Shown: positions 33,145 to 41,723 of the stretch, piece after piece
Layout of the letters: each line of letters starts with the position of its first letter
Position numbering within the stretch: the first letter of the stretch is position 1
DNA from: Candidatus Flemingiibacterium merdigallinarum
GTDB taxonomy: Bacteria; Bacillota; Clostridia; Oscillospirales; CAG-272
Assembly (NCBI GenBank): GCA_904386005.1
Contig: CAJFKR010000007.1
Coordinates: forward strand, 1-49,731
Direction of reading: 5' to 3'
DNA length: 49,731 nt
Made by a program: the position numbers and the translations under genes
Notes under the pieces: generated by a model
What the model saw: only the letters and a program-made list of their open reading frames with translations
What the model was told of the DNA's origin: nothing
Databases searched by the model: none

Positions 33145-35379
33145 ATGAAACAGTCAGTCACTATATTTATTCTGCTACTGCTCACATTCCTATTTCCCTC
33201 ATGCGGCGAAAAAGCCGACAATACCGGAACGCCCCTGTATAAATCGACCGAAATCAGCCTGCCGGACGGCATTTCGTTCAACTGGCAGTCGCTCAGCTAT
33301 TCAAACGGCAGCCTTACGCTTGGCGGCTGGACCGAGCTCGATCCGCTGCATCCTGAACTCGACCAGGAATATATAGTCTACCGGCTCGACGACGGCGGAC
33401 TCGTGCGTCAGGACAGTCTTGACGGCGCGACGACCGCGTCCTTTGACCTCACATCGGGCAGTGTCGACGTCAAAGCCGAGCTGAATAATAATGATATATA
33501 CAGTTATATGACAATCGTCCACAAGGACAGCGGCGGCAATACACTCGCCGAATATGACTGCGAGGAGCTGTTCGGAGTTGACCTCGACCTCTTCCCCACC
33601 ACGTCGCCGAACGGTATATTCGCGATACTTTTCGCGGCTGAAGCGGACGGCGAGCTGTATATTGTGTCAAGCACCGGCGCGGTCAGAATCGGCGGAACGC
33701 CGTCGCGTATCGACTCGCGCGACCGGATCATGCAGGCGTATCTGAACGGCAGCGAGCTGCTTGTTCAGACGACCGACGGTATCTACACCGCTGATTTCGC
33801 GGTCGGTGAATTCAAGGCTCCCGACATCGAGCTGCCGTATGGCTCGCAGCCGATTTTTCTGCCGGAATATAAGCTCGGCAGTCTGAATAACGGCGTCATA
33901 AGCGGCTGGAGACCGGACGAGACCGGAAATATCACCGAGACTGAAATCTGCAATCTATACGACTCGGCGATTTCGGGCGGTATCAACGCGATTGTCGCCG
34001 TATCGGAGGATGAGCTCTATGCCGCGGTCTACGACAGCTTCGACGGGAGCGACCGCTTGTGGCGGCTCGAGCGCATGACCGACGACGAGGCGGCGCAAAT
34101 CGAGCTTCTGACTGTAGGTCTCGTCGGCAGTCCCGACGCGATAACCAATCACGCGATCGCCGAATATAACCGCACAAGCGAAAATATCCGGCTGCGCGTT
34201 GTCAATTACGCTCCGGTCGTCGACGATGACGGCGGATATCATTCGAGCAGCGCGCTCGACGCGTTTGAGCTCGACCTCGTCGCGGGCAGGATTCCGGACA
34301 TCATGGTCATTGAAGCGGATACCGGCGCGAAGCTGTCGCGGCTGGCAGGCGACCGGCTGTTTTGCGACCTGTATGAGCTCATGGACAAAAACGGCTTCGA
34401 TAAAAGCGGTCTGCTCTCCGGAATCACAAGCTATGAGCTCGTCGAGGGACAGTCCGACGAGCCGTCGCTCTACTACTTCCCTCTCGAGGTTTCGATATCG
34501 ACATTTGTCGGTCGTTCGTCCGAATTTCCAGACAAACTGACGCTCGCAAACTTCCTCGACCGGCTCGAACAGCTTGGCGACGACCAGTGCCTAATCGATT
34601 ATCTGCGGTTCCGGTTCGCACTTCGCTGCTCGCTCGAGGAGTTCATCGATTATGAAAGCGGAACGACCGATTTTGACAGCGAGCTGTTCTGCCGCGTCGC
34701 AGAAGCCTATCGCGAATATGGCGACCTTTATCGCAACAAAGCCGAATATGGCAATTCCGACTCGAAGTGGCAGGCGCTCGCCGACGGCGAGTTGTTATTG
34801 ACAAACTTTCGGCTTTCAATAAATCAGCTCGCGCTGTGCGACGCGAAATATCAGCTCGACGATTTGACCGCGGTCGGCTATCCCGACCGCGACGGCAGCG
34901 GAATTCTGCTCGAGCCGGCATATTTTGTTGGCATATCGGCCGACTGCGAAAATACAGACGCGGCGTTCGAGTTCCTTATGCTGCGGCTGTCGGACAAATA
35001 CCTGCAGAACAGCCCTAACAGCATACCCTACCTGACGAGCGATACGCTCGACACTTACTTTGAAAATCTCCCGCGCTGGTATTATTTCTCGCCGACTTCA
35101 AGCTTCTACAGCGTGTTTAACGAGCGCAAGAGCGAGGACACTATCGGTTATATGTTTAAAGACGGCTACATCGAATACTATCTGTCGGACGAGCTCTGCG
35201 AGCTCATGCGCGGCATGATAGACTCGGCCGCGCCGCTCGGCGATATGGACGACGACATATTGTCGATTATCATGGAGGAGCTCGACACATACAAAAGCCG
35301 ACCCGATATGAGCGCGTCCGACGCGGCGAAAATCATCGACAGTCGTGTCAGCACATATTATAATGAAAATAAGGACTGA
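33145..35379 (+). CDS. Lipoprotein: propeller-like N-terminal half fused to solute-binding domain, copy 2
   Basis: A 744-residue paralogue of the preceding gene, 45 nt behind it and in the same transcript. Signal peptide and lipobox FPSC (Cys20) are followed by the same two halves. Matching blocks include ISFNWQSLSYSNG, MTIVHKDSGGNTLAEYDCEE, LYIVSSTGAVRIG, GRIPDIMVIEADT, CSLEEFIDYESGTTDFDSEL and the VGYPDRDGSGILLEP motif. Identity is moderate, so the duplication is not recent and the two proteins probably bind different ligands. AAAGGATATTC precedes ATG 33145. Confidence 0.85.
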   Translation: MKQSVTIFILLLLTFLFPSCGEKADNTGTPLYKSTEISLPDGISFNWQSLSYSNGSLTLGGWTELDPLHPELDQEYIVYRLDDGGLVRQDSLDGATTASFDLTSGSVDVKAELNNNDIYSYMTIVHKDSGGNTLAEYDCEELFGVDLDLFPTTSPNGIFAILFAAEADGELYIVSSTGAVRIGGTPSRIDSRDRIMQAYLNGSELLVQTTDGIYTADFAVGEFKAPDIELPYGSQPIFLPEYKLGSLNNGVISGWRPDETGNITETEICNLYDSAISGGINAIVAVSEDELYAAVYDSFDGSDRLWRLERMTDDEAAQIELLTVGLVGSPDAITNHAIAEYNRTSENIRLRVVNYAPVVDDDGGYHSSSALDAFELDLVAGRIPDIMVIEADTGAKLSRLAGDRLFCDLYELMDKNGFDKSGLLSGITSYELVEGQSDEPSLYYFPLEVSISTFVGRSSEFPDKLTLANFLDRLEQLGDDQCLIDYLRFRFALRCSLEEFIDYESGTTDFDSELFCRVAEAYREYGDLYRNKAEYGNSDSKWQALADGELLLTNFRLSINQLALCDAKYQLDDLTAVGYPDRDGSGILLEPAYFVGISADCENTDAAFEFLMLRLSDKYLQNSPNSIPYLTSDTLDTYFENLPRWYYFSPTSSFYSVFNERKSEDTIGYMFKDGYIEYYLSDELCELMRGMIDSAAPLGDMDDDILSIIMEELDTYKSRPDMSASDAAKIIDSRVSTYYNENKD

Positions 35380-35521
35380 ATGTGTCACAATTGTGTCAAT
35401 TGATTTTGTTATAATATTATCGTAAATGTCGTTATTTCACAATAGTACTCTGTTAATTTCGGCATATAATGTGATTTTAGTCGCTATTCTGCCAAAATTG
35501 CAAAAATCGAGGCAAATTCGA

Positions 35522-35550
35522 TTGACAATCACGCGAATTTTTGATACAAT
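35522..35550 (+). promoter_or_regulatory. Promoter of the DUF3006 gene
   Basis: TTGACA (35522-35527), 17-bp spacer and TACAAT (35545-35550), 36 nt before the ATG at 35586. Confidence 0.85.
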
Positions 35551-35585
35551 TATATTGATTTTGAAATCAAAGGAGCATTCCTGTT

Positions 35586-35798
35586 ATGAATTATGTACTC
35601 GATCGATTCGAGGGTGATTTCGCGCTGTTCGTCGGCGACGATGAGAACATTCTGAAGCTGAATAAGCAGGATTTTCTCGCCTATCGCGAGGGCGATGTAT
35701 TCACGCTCGAATCCGAACGGCTGATATTCATAAAGGAGCTGACCGACCTCCGCCGCGAGTCAGTGCGCAATCGTTTCAAAAAGCTGCGCCGCGGCTGA
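35586..35798 (+). CDS. DUF3006-family small protein
   Basis: A 70-residue protein with the DUF3006 pattern: MNYVLDRFEGDFALFVGDD, then REGDVFTLE, and a basic C-terminal helix (RRESVRNRFKKLRRG). The fold is a small beta-barrel; the role is unknown. AAAGGAG lies 10 nt before ATG 35586. A consensus-like promoter stands directly upstream and palindromic repeats follow the stop. Confidence 0.88.
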   Translation: MNYVLDRFEGDFALFVGDDENILKLNKQDFLAYREGDVFTLESERLIFIKELTDLRRESVRNRFKKLRRG

Positions 35799-35799
35799 A

Positions 35800-35837
35800 G
35801 CGGGTTAAACCCGCGACTGAAGCGGGTTAAAACCCGC
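35800..35837. repeat. Two tandem palindromes after the DUF3006 gene
   Basis: GCGGGTTAAACCCGC (35800-35814) and GCGGGTTAAAACCCGC (35822-35837), each near-perfect, lie within 22-bp units starting TGAAGCGGG; a third, degenerate GCGGTATAAAC follows at 35845. They separate this gene from the dehydrogenase operon and could act as a weak terminator or mRNA stabiliser. Confidence 0.8.
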
Positions 35838-35881
35838 AACAAAAGCGGTATAAACAGTATATTATCTTGGAGGAAACAATA

Positions 35882-37141
35882 ATGCAAACCAAAGCAGTAC
35901 GCATCTACGGTGTCAACGACCTGCGGCTCGATACCTTCGAGCTGCCCGAAATCGCCGACGACGAGGTATTGGTCCACGTCATATCCGACAGCATCTGTAT
36001 GTCCTCTCACAAAGCGGCCATGCAGGGCGCGTCGCACAAGCGCGTTCCGAACGACGTCGCCGAAAATCCGACTATCATCGGTCACGAATTCTGCGGAATC
36101 ATCGAAAAGGTCGGCAAGGCATGGCAGGACAAGTTCAGTCCGGGCGAAAAGTTCGCGATTCAGCCTGCGCACAACTACAAGGGCAGCCAGGAAGCCCCCG
36201 GCTACAGCTATCGCTGGTGCGGCGGCGACGCTACATATGTAATCATTCCGCGCGAGATACTGATATGCGACTGCCTGCTCAAATACGCCGGCGACGCCTT
36301 CTTCTACGGCTCGCTCGCCGAACCGATGAGCTGCATTATCGGTGGCGCGCACGCAAGCTACCACACGACTAACGGCAGCTATGTACACGACATGGGCATC
36401 AAGGAGGGCGGCTGCCTCGCTCTGCTCGCCGGAGCCGGACCTATGGGACTCGGCATGATTGACTACATAGTCAACTGCGACCGCAGACCGAGACTCTTTA
36501 TCGTCACCGACATCGACGCCGCCAGACTCGCCCGCGCGGCACAGATCATCACGCCCGAGAAAGCCGCTAAGAACGGCGTCAAGCTGATGTATGTCAACAC
36601 CGCTAACTTCGACGACCCGATTGCGTATATGAAAGAGTTCGCTCCGGACGGCTTCGACGACGTGTTCGTGTACGCTCCGGTCAAGCCGGTCGTCGAGATG
36701 GGCGACCGCCTGCTTGGACGCGACGGCTGTCTCAACTTCTTCGCAGGACCGGTCAACACCGCGTTCTCGGCTGAATTCAACTTCTACAACGTCCACTACG
36801 CGTCGACGCACATCGTCGGTACGAGCGGCGGCAACACCGACGATATGCGCGAGGCTCTGTCGATGATGGAGTCGGGCAAGATCAACCCGGCGGCGATGAT
36901 CACGCACATCTGCGGACTCGACTCGGTCGCCGAGACTACGATAAATCTCGACAAAATCCCGGGCGGAAAGAAGCTCTGCTACACGAACATTTCATTACCG
37001 CTTACCGCGATTTCCGACTTTGCGAAGCTGGGTGAAAGCGACCCGCTGTTCAAGACGCTGGCGGAAATAGTCGAATCCAACGGAGGGCTCTGGTGCGCCG
37101 AAGCCGAAAAGTATCTGCTCGCGAACGCGAAGGCTATCTGA
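35882..37141 (+). CDS. Sorbose-1-phosphate-reductase-like MDR dehydrogenase
   Basis: A 419-residue medium-chain dehydrogenase of the long type. GHEFCGIIEKVG (with GHE zinc ligands), SLAEPMSCIIGG and GAGPMGLGMID (Rossmann) are present; the four-Cys structural-zinc lobe is not. Length and these blocks resemble L-sorbose-1-phosphate reductase (SorE), which reduces a ketose phosphate to a polyol phosphate. The reaction here is an inference. GGAGG lies 8 nt before ATG 35882. The next gene encodes an aldolase-dehydrogenase fusion, supporting a sugar-phosphate pathway. Confidence 0.85.
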   Translation: MQTKAVRIYGVNDLRLDTFELPEIADDEVLVHVISDSICMSSHKAAMQGASHKRVPNDVAENPTIIGHEFCGIIEKVGKAWQDKFSPGEKFAIQPAHNYKGSQEAPGYSYRWCGGDATYVIIPREILICDCLLKYAGDAFFYGSLAEPMSCIIGGAHASYHTTNGSYVHDMGIKEGGCLALLAGAGPMGLGMIDYIVNCDRRPRLFIVTDIDAARLARAAQIITPEKAAKNGVKLMYVNTANFDDPIAYMKEFAPDGFDDVFVYAPVKPVVEMGDRLLGRDGCLNFFAGPVNTAFSAEFNFYNVHYASTHIVGTSGGNTDDMREALSMMESGKINPAAMITHICGLDSVAETTINLDKIPGGKKLCYTNISLPLTAISDFAKLGESDPLFKTLAEIVESNGGLWCAEAEKYLLANAKAI

Positions 37142-37250
37142 CAGAAGGTTATCTGACAGAAATAAAATCATTGTGCGCGGCGGCTCTTATCAAGTCCGCC
37201 GCGCATGAACGGAACTTTGAAAATTTATCCCGAAAGGAACGAAAACTACA

Positions 37251-39203
37251 ATGCTGTCGGTTCTCTGTGAATTTTCACATAAATATGGTAGCAATCCCGA
37301 TTTCGTCCTCGCCGGAGGCGGCAACACCTCCGCCAAGGACGACGATTATCTCTATATAAAGGGCTCCGGCTCGTCGCTCGCGACGATAAAGCCCGAGCAG
37401 TTCGTCAAAATGGACCGCGCGAAGCTTGCCAGTATGTGGCAGAAGGACTACCCCGCCGCTGAGGACGAGCGCGAGGCCGCGGTGCTCGCCGACATGATGG
37501 CAGCAAAAGCTCCCGGCGAGGAGTCAAAGCGTCCGAGCGTCGAGACTCTTTTGCACAATCTGTTTCCGCAGATATACGTGCTTCACGTCCACCCCGCGAA
37601 GGTCAATGGCCTGACCTGTTCGAAAAACGGTTCGGCTTACGCCTCCGAGCTCTTCCCCGAGGCTGTCTGGATCGAGTCGACCCGTCCGGGCTACATACTC
37701 GCCAAGGTCTGCCGCGACCGTCTCAACGAATACGAGCGCCTGACCGGCAAGACCGCGAAGGTACTGTTCCTCGCGAACCACGGCATATTCTTCGCCGCCG
37801 ACACTCCCGAGGAGCTTGACTCTATTGTCTCGGGCGTCATGGACAAGCTCGACGCGGTTATCGCGCGCTGCCCCGACTTCTCGGACGTCGAATACAACGC
37901 CGACGCGGTCGCGGCTGTCGCTCCGGTCATCCGTATGTGCTGCCGTGACGGCGAGACCTTCCCGACCGTGCATTTCGTCATCAACCGCGAGGTCATGAAT
38001 TTCGCTCAGAGCAGCGACGCGTTCAAACCGCTGGTCGGCAGCTTCACGCCCGACCACATCGTATACTGCAAGGCTCACCCGCTGTTCATTGAATCGGCTG
38101 ACGGCGAGGCTGTCAGCGCCGCGATTGCCGAATATCGCGCAAAATACAATGTCTGCCCGAAGGTAGTGTTCGTCAAGGGCATGGGTATGTTCGCGGTCGG
38201 CAGCTCGAGACGCGACGCGGCGACCGTCGAGTCGGTCTGGCTCGACGCTATCAAGATCGCGGTCTATTCAGAGAGCTTTGGCGGCTATCAGCCGATGTCG
38301 GACGAGCTCATCGACTTCATCACGAACTGGGAGGTCGAGAGCTACCGCTCCAAAGTCGCGCTCGCCGGAGCGGCTCCGAAGCGGCTCGAGCGCAAGGTCG
38401 CGCTTGTAACCGGCAGTGCGCAGGGCTTTGGCAAGGGTATAGCCGAGGCTATGGCCCAGGAGGGCGCGTATGTCATAATCGCGGACATGAACGAAGCCGG
38501 TGCGAGAGCTTGCGCCGACGAGCTATGCGAACGCTTCGGCGCGGGCGCGGCTGCCGCAGTCGGCGCTAATGTCTCTGACGAGGAGAGCGTCAAGGCGATG
38601 ATAAACAATACCGTGCTCGAATACGGCGGTCTCGACGTATTTGTCAACAACGCGGGCATCGTGCGCGCCGGCGGTCTCGACGAGATGACCAAGTCGAACT
38701 TCGAGCTCGTGACCGCGGTCAACTACACCGCGTACTTCCTCTGCGTCAAATACGCGAGCAAGATAATGAAGATTCAGCGCGAATACGCGCCTGACTGCCT
38801 GTTCGACATCATTGAGATAAACTCGAAGTCGGGACTCGACGGCAGCAAGAAAAACTTCGCGTACGCCGGAAGCAAATTCGGCGGAATCGGACTCACCGAG
38901 AGCTTCGCGCTCGAACTTTGCGAATACGGAATCAAGGTCAACGCGGTCTGCCCGGGCAACTTCTTAAACGGTCCGCTCTGGTCGGACCCCGAAAAGGGAC
39001 TGTTTGTACAGTATCTGAATGCGGGCAAGGTTCCCGGCGCAAAGACGGTCGACGATGTGCGCCGCTATTACGAGGCAAAGGTGCCGCTCGGACGCGGCTG
39101 CGAGGTCAAGGATGTGACCCGCGCTATCTTCTACATCATCGAGCAGGAATACGAGACCGGTCAGGCAGTGCCTGTCACAGGCGGTCAAAGTATGCTGAAA
39201 TAG
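37251..39203 (+). CDS. Bifunctional class II aldolase / short-chain dehydrogenase
   Basis: A 650-residue fusion. Residues 1 to about 370 form a class II aldolase/adducin domain with GGGNTSAKD (22-30), zinc-ligand His112 and His114 (HVHP) and a further His in LANHGIFF. From about 384 comes a classical SDR with TGSAQGFGKGIA, NNAG and YAGSKFGG. The layout equals RhaD-type bifunctional rhamnulose-1-phosphate aldolase/lactaldehyde dehydrogenase: cleave a deoxy-sugar 1-phosphate and then oxidise or reduce the aldehyde. Whether the substrate is rhamnulose, fuculose or another sugar phosphate cannot be told. AAAGGAACG precedes ATG 37251. Confidence 0.93.
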   Translation: MLSVLCEFSHKYGSNPDFVLAGGGNTSAKDDDYLYIKGSGSSLATIKPEQFVKMDRAKLASMWQKDYPAAEDEREAAVLADMMAAKAPGEESKRPSVETLLHNLFPQIYVLHVHPAKVNGLTCSKNGSAYASELFPEAVWIESTRPGYILAKVCRDRLNEYERLTGKTAKVLFLANHGIFFAADTPEELDSIVSGVMDKLDAVIARCPDFSDVEYNADAVAAVAPVIRMCCRDGETFPTVHFVINREVMNFAQSSDAFKPLVGSFTPDHIVYCKAHPLFIESADGEAVSAAIAEYRAKYNVCPKVVFVKGMGMFAVGSSRRDAATVESVWLDAIKIAVYSESFGGYQPMSDELIDFITNWEVESYRSKVALAGAAPKRLERKVALVTGSAQGFGKGIAEAMAQEGAYVIIADMNEAGARACADELCERFGAGAAAAVGANVSDEESVKAMINNTVLEYGGLDVFVNNAGIVRAGGLDEMTKSNFELVTAVNYTAYFLCVKYASKIMKIQREYAPDCLFDIIEINSKSGLDGSKKNFAYAGSKFGGIGLTESFALELCEYGIKVNAVCPGNFLNGPLWSDPEKGLFVQYLNAGKVPGAKTVDDVRRYYEAKVPLGRGCEVKDVTRAIFYIIEQEYETGQAVPVTGGQSMLK

Positions 39204-39249
39204 AAGTAGGAAATTTCTAAAAATACATAAAATCCGTGGAAAATGAATT

Positions 39250-39286
39250 CGATACCCTTGGTATCGATTCGATGCCCATGGTATCG
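39250..39286. promoter_or_regulatory. Two tandem palindromes, candidate operators
   Basis: CGATACC-CTT-GGTATCG (39250-39266) and CGATGCC-CAT-GGTATCG (39270-39286) repeat at 20-bp spacing, close to two helical turns. They lie between the aldolase fusion and the PHP gene. This is a typical layout for a dimeric repressor binding twice on one DNA face. Confidence 0.6.
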
Positions 39287-39330
39287 ATTTATCTTTTCCC
39301 ACATATCGTATTTTAGAGGTTACCTATATT

Positions 39331-39370
39331 AGCCGGAGCCGTTTTGGCATAATGTTGAACGGTTCCGGCT
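39331..39370 (+). other. Long RNA hairpin in the leader of the PHP gene
   Basis: AGCCGGAGCCGTT (39331-39343) pairs with AACGGTTCCGGCT (39358-39370), 13 bp with one mismatch, around a 14-nt loop. No T-run follows, so it is not a plain terminator. Short direct repeats TCGGTTATA follow it at 39374 and 39402. Confidence 0.6.
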
Positions 39371-39429
39371 AAGGTCGGTTATATTTATATTTAGCTCGGT
39401 TATACTTCCACACTGAAAGGACACAGTAT

Positions 39430-40716
39430 ATGAATTTGTCGCAGCAAATGAATATAGAACGGCTCAACGCTGAGACGCGCGAGGAGCGTCTCGACGCGCT
39501 CCGTGAAATCAAGGCGCGCACCGATGCGGGCGAGCTGCCCGCGCCCGAGCGCACCGGATATGTCAACAACCACATTCACACGATATACAGCTTTTCGCCC
39601 TATTCGCCGACCATGGCAGTTTATCGCGCGTGGCAGTCGGGGCTCTGCACTGCGGGAATAATGGATCACGACTCGGTGTCCGGCGTGCTCGAGTTCATCG
39701 AAGCCGGAGAGATTATCGGTATGCCGACGACTATCGGCTGCGAGTGTCGGGTCGATATGTCGAACACCTCGGTCGCCGGACGCAGAATCAACAATCCCGA
39801 CCAGGATTCGGTCGCGTATGTCGCGATGCACGGCATACCGCACCAGAATATATATGTAATCGACGCGTTCTTTGAAAAGTATCGCCGTTATCGCAACGAA
39901 CGCAACTACAGGATGTGCAAGAAAATAGACGAGCTGATGAAGCCGTACGGCGTGTCGCTCGACTTCAAGCGTGATGTTCTGCCGCTTTCCTGCGCGTGGG
40001 AGGGTGGCTCGGTAACAGAACGGCACATTCTGTTCGCGCTCGCGAAAAAGCTGACCGCGCGCTATCAGACGCCGGAGGAGCTGGTCGCGTTCCTCGAGGG
40101 AGACATGAAGCTTCCGCTTTCCGCTAAGGTACGCGCGCAGCTGCTCGCCGGACGCGATACTCCCGAATTCTACGAATACGACATTCTCGGCGCGCTGAAG
40201 TCGAACATGGTCGAGAAATTCTACATCCCCGCGACTTATGAATGCCCGGATGTGCGCGAATACATCGAAATCTGCAAAGCCTGCGGCGCGATCTCGGCGT
40301 ACGCATATCTCGGCGACGTCGGCGACTCGGTCACCGGCGACAAGAAGACGCAGAAGTTCGAGGACGACTATCTCGACGCGCTCATGCCCGAGCTGAAGCA
40401 CCTCGGATTTAACGCGGTCACATATATGCCCACGCGAAACACCAAGGAGCAGCTGACCCGGCTGATGAAGCTCTGTCACGAATACGGCTTCTTTGAGATC
40501 AGCGGTGAGGACATCAACTCCCCGCGCCAGTCGTTCATCTGCCGCGCTATGGACGACGGAATGTTCTCGCATCTCGTCGACGCGACATACGCGCTCATCG
40601 GACATGAGAATTCGGCGACTGAAAGTCTTGACGCCGGTCTGTTTTCGGACAGGTCGGTCTCGGACGACCCCGACCTTTACAGCAGAATCAAGAAGCAGGC
40701 TGATAAAGCAAGATAA
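39430..40716 (+). CDS. PHP-domain metal-dependent hydrolase
   Basis: A 428-residue protein with a PHP fold. His48/His50 (NNHIHTIYSFSPYSP), DHDS (79-82) and Glu105 (GCECRVD) provide the metal cluster; HGI and DINSPRQ lie further on. PHP enzymes remove phosphate from small molecules such as histidinol phosphate or cleave phosphodiesters. In this cluster it plausibly acts on a sugar phosphate produced by the aldolase or dehydrogenase. AAAGGACAC precedes ATG 39430. The gene ends in a strong terminator. Confidence 0.87.
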   Translation: MNLSQQMNIERLNAETREERLDALREIKARTDAGELPAPERTGYVNNHIHTIYSFSPYSPTMAVYRAWQSGLCTAGIMDHDSVSGVLEFIEAGEIIGMPTTIGCECRVDMSNTSVAGRRINNPDQDSVAYVAMHGIPHQNIYVIDAFFEKYRRYRNERNYRMCKKIDELMKPYGVSLDFKRDVLPLSCAWEGGSVTERHILFALAKKLTARYQTPEELVAFLEGDMKLPLSAKVRAQLLAGRDTPEFYEYDILGALKSNMVEKFYIPATYECPDVREYIEICKACGAISAYAYLGDVGDSVTGDKKTQKFEDDYLDALMPELKHLGFNAVTYMPTRNTKEQLTRLMKLCHEYGFFEISGEDINSPRQSFICRAMDDGMFSHLVDATYALIGHENSATESLDAGLFSDRSVSDDPDLYSRIKKQADKAR

Positions 40717-40719
40717 CGA

Positions 40720-40751
40720 AATCCTCCCTCCGGAATTCCGGAGGGAGGATT
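40720..40751 (+). terminator. Terminator of the sugar-phosphate cluster
   Basis: A perfect 32-nt palindrome with arms AATCCTCCCTCCGGAA is followed by TCTTTAT. It lies 3 nt after the PHP stop codon and 18 nt before the end of the convergent gene, so it can act on both strands. Confidence 0.85.
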
Positions 40752-40769
40752 CTTTATATTCGATCTACG

Positions 40770-41687
40770 TCAGCTCAAGCGGTCCTCATACTCCCCGAGC
40801 TCGGTTTTGTAGTCGTCGAGGTCGCATGAATACTCCTTGAGCTTTGCGCTTTCATCCTCCAGCTGTTTTTGCAGCTGAAGGGTTGTCACGGTATATTCGA
40901 CCCTTCTCGCGCAATGATAAACAAACAAGCCGATTGTAATTACATTCAGAATTGAAGCTGCCGTAGTCAGCTTACCGGACAGCGCGCGGTCAAACAGACC
41001 TATCGCCACTACGACAACAATCGATATTATCAGCACCTTGACCGCGAGCTTGAATGCCTTGACGACTTTCTGTTTGCGCTGCTCAAGATTGTGCTGTGTG
41101 TTCGCGAGACGTCCGCGCTTCAGGTTATACGACTCTGACACGGCTTCATATTCGGAAAGCAGCTCATTATATTCATTGCGCAGCTCGGTAAACTCTTTTT
41201 CCGACTCGTCGAACACACCCATTATACGGCTCTGGTAGTCCTTCCATATACGTTTCATGTTGGCGACATCTTCCGGATAACGCGCCTCAGCAAACCGCAG
41301 CGCCTTGTTATAATAGCTCTGCGCCTCGCCAAACTCTGACCTTGATATGTTCTCGTCGTGGAAGTTGACAGTCAGCACCCGCACAAGTCCCCAGTAAGCC
41401 TGCCAGCAGTCGGGACGCTGCTGTAAGATCTCGTGATACTTGCGTCCGATGCCGTCCAGTATCTCGAAATCATCGTCAACACTGTCGCCGTAGAGCGTAT
41501 CGAGCGCGTTTGTGCAGGAATTGAGCGACGCGAGCACTTGATCGCTGGCGGTGTTTACTATTGTAGACGGAGAGTTTTCTCTCCAGATAAAGCTCGTGTC
41601 ACAGGATTCGCATACATATGTGCCCCCGTCACCCTTGTGGCAGGAAATCGACCCGCAGTTCGGACATTGTATCGCGCAGAATGGCAT
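40770..41687 (-). CDS. Zinc-ribbon, coiled-coil membrane protein of unknown function
   Basis: A 305-residue protein. An N-terminal zinc ribbon with CPNC (8-11) and CESC (26-29) is followed by helices including a TPR-like stretch (WQAYWGLVRVLTV, AQSYYNKALRFAEARY). A coiled coil at about 160-205 comes next, then two transmembrane helices (about 213-232 and 240-258) and a second coiled coil. The ends therefore face the cytoplasm. I do not recognise a function. GGAGG lies 10 nt before ATG 41687. It follows the P-loop kinase gene on the same strand after a 36-nt gap. Confidence 0.8.
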   Translation of the reverse strand: MPFCAIQCPNCGSISCHKGDGGTYVCESCDTSFIWRENSPSTIVNTASDQVLASLNSCTNALDTLYGDSVDDDFEILDGIGRKYHEILQQRPDCWQAYWGLVRVLTVNFHDENISRSEFGEAQSYYNKALRFAEARYPEDVANMKRIWKDYQSRIMGVFDESEKEFTELRNEYNELLSEYEAVSESYNLKRGRLANTQHNLEQRKQKVVKAFKLAVKVLIISIVVVVAIGLFDRALSGKLTTAASILNVITIGLFVYHCARRVEYTVTTLQLQKQLEDESAKLKEYSCDLDDYKTELGEYEDRLS

Positions 41688-41723
41688 ATAAAATTTACCT
41701 CCAAAAAATATCGATTGATGTCT

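Noticed and set aside
39400..40605. Open frame of 401 codons antisense to the PHP gene, and similar ones opposite 35681-36907
   Set aside because: Both mirror clear enzyme genes and their products are Val/Arg/Asp-rich without recognisable motifs.
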